Shown here: one piece after another, positions 63,983-64,000 of the stretch
Layout of the letters: every line of letters starts with the position of its first letter
How positions within the stretch are numbered: position 1 is the stretch's first letter
Assembly (NCBI GenBank): GCA_038502055.1
Contig: JAXRKN010000042.1
Span: forward strand, 372,001-436,000
From: Tanytarsus gracilentus
Lineage: Eukaryota > Arthropoda > Insecta > Diptera > Chironomidae
DNA length: 64,000 bases
Direction of reading: 5' to 3'
Translations under genes and position numbers: made by a program
Notes under the pieces: model-generated
What the model saw: the letters and a program-made list of their open reading frames with translations, nothing else
What the model was told of the DNA's origin: nothing
The model's database searches: none

Positions 63983-64000
63983 TGCCTAGAAGTCGCGTTG

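Overview
The window is a piece of an AT-rich insect nuclear genome: introns with GT/AG ends, AATAAA signals, and proteins that all read as insect orthologues. The allatotropin precursor, missing from Drosophila but kept in mosquitoes and moths, together with a corkscrew-type phosphatase and many 55-65 bp introns, points to a nematoceran fly (midge, gnat or mosquito relative). This placement is an inference. Spliced models were assembled by eye; every complete model has a coding length divisible by three.

Layout. 44-2050 (+): 3' part of corkscrew/SHP2. 3638-4194 (+): translocon-associated protein delta. 4195-8976: no recognised gene, but a possible small spliced transcript (about 4793-5835) whose 3' end is duplicated at 6729. 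8977-11863 (-): BTBD7-like protein with two BTB domains and a myristoylation-type N-terminus. 12845-14159 (+): mRNA cap guanine-N7 methyltransferase. 14779-29613 (-): golgin GMAP-210, with an 8.5 kb intron and a C-terminal GRAB domain. A compact cluster follows: mRpL50 (-), a FAM210/DUF1279 mitochondrial protein (+), ASCC1 (-) and an unrecognised coiled-coil protein (+), with two divergent promoters of 286 and 134 bp. 33.4-38.3 kb is intergenic and carries a MITE-like inverted-repeat element. 38429-39449 (+): allatotropin precursor with three RGFamide units. 40051-42895 (+): secreted heparanase-like (GH79) protein that appears to lack both catalytic glutamates and carries a long acidic tail with furin-type sites. 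43345-55054 (+): aminergic GPCR in eight coding exons, with an Inr+DPE core promoter and upstream ORFs. 55-64 kb: no gene seen; one inverted-repeat element with an internal minisatellite.

The genes do not form a pathway. Several are housekeeping (TRAP delta, cap methyltransferase, mRpL50, ASCC1, GMAP-210). Three act in signalling: corkscrew downstream of receptor tyrosine kinases, the allatotropin precursor, and the orphan amine receptor. The least ordinary loci are the allatotropin precursor, the heparanase-like pseudoenzyme, the possible small transcript near 5 kb, and the transposon-like repeats.
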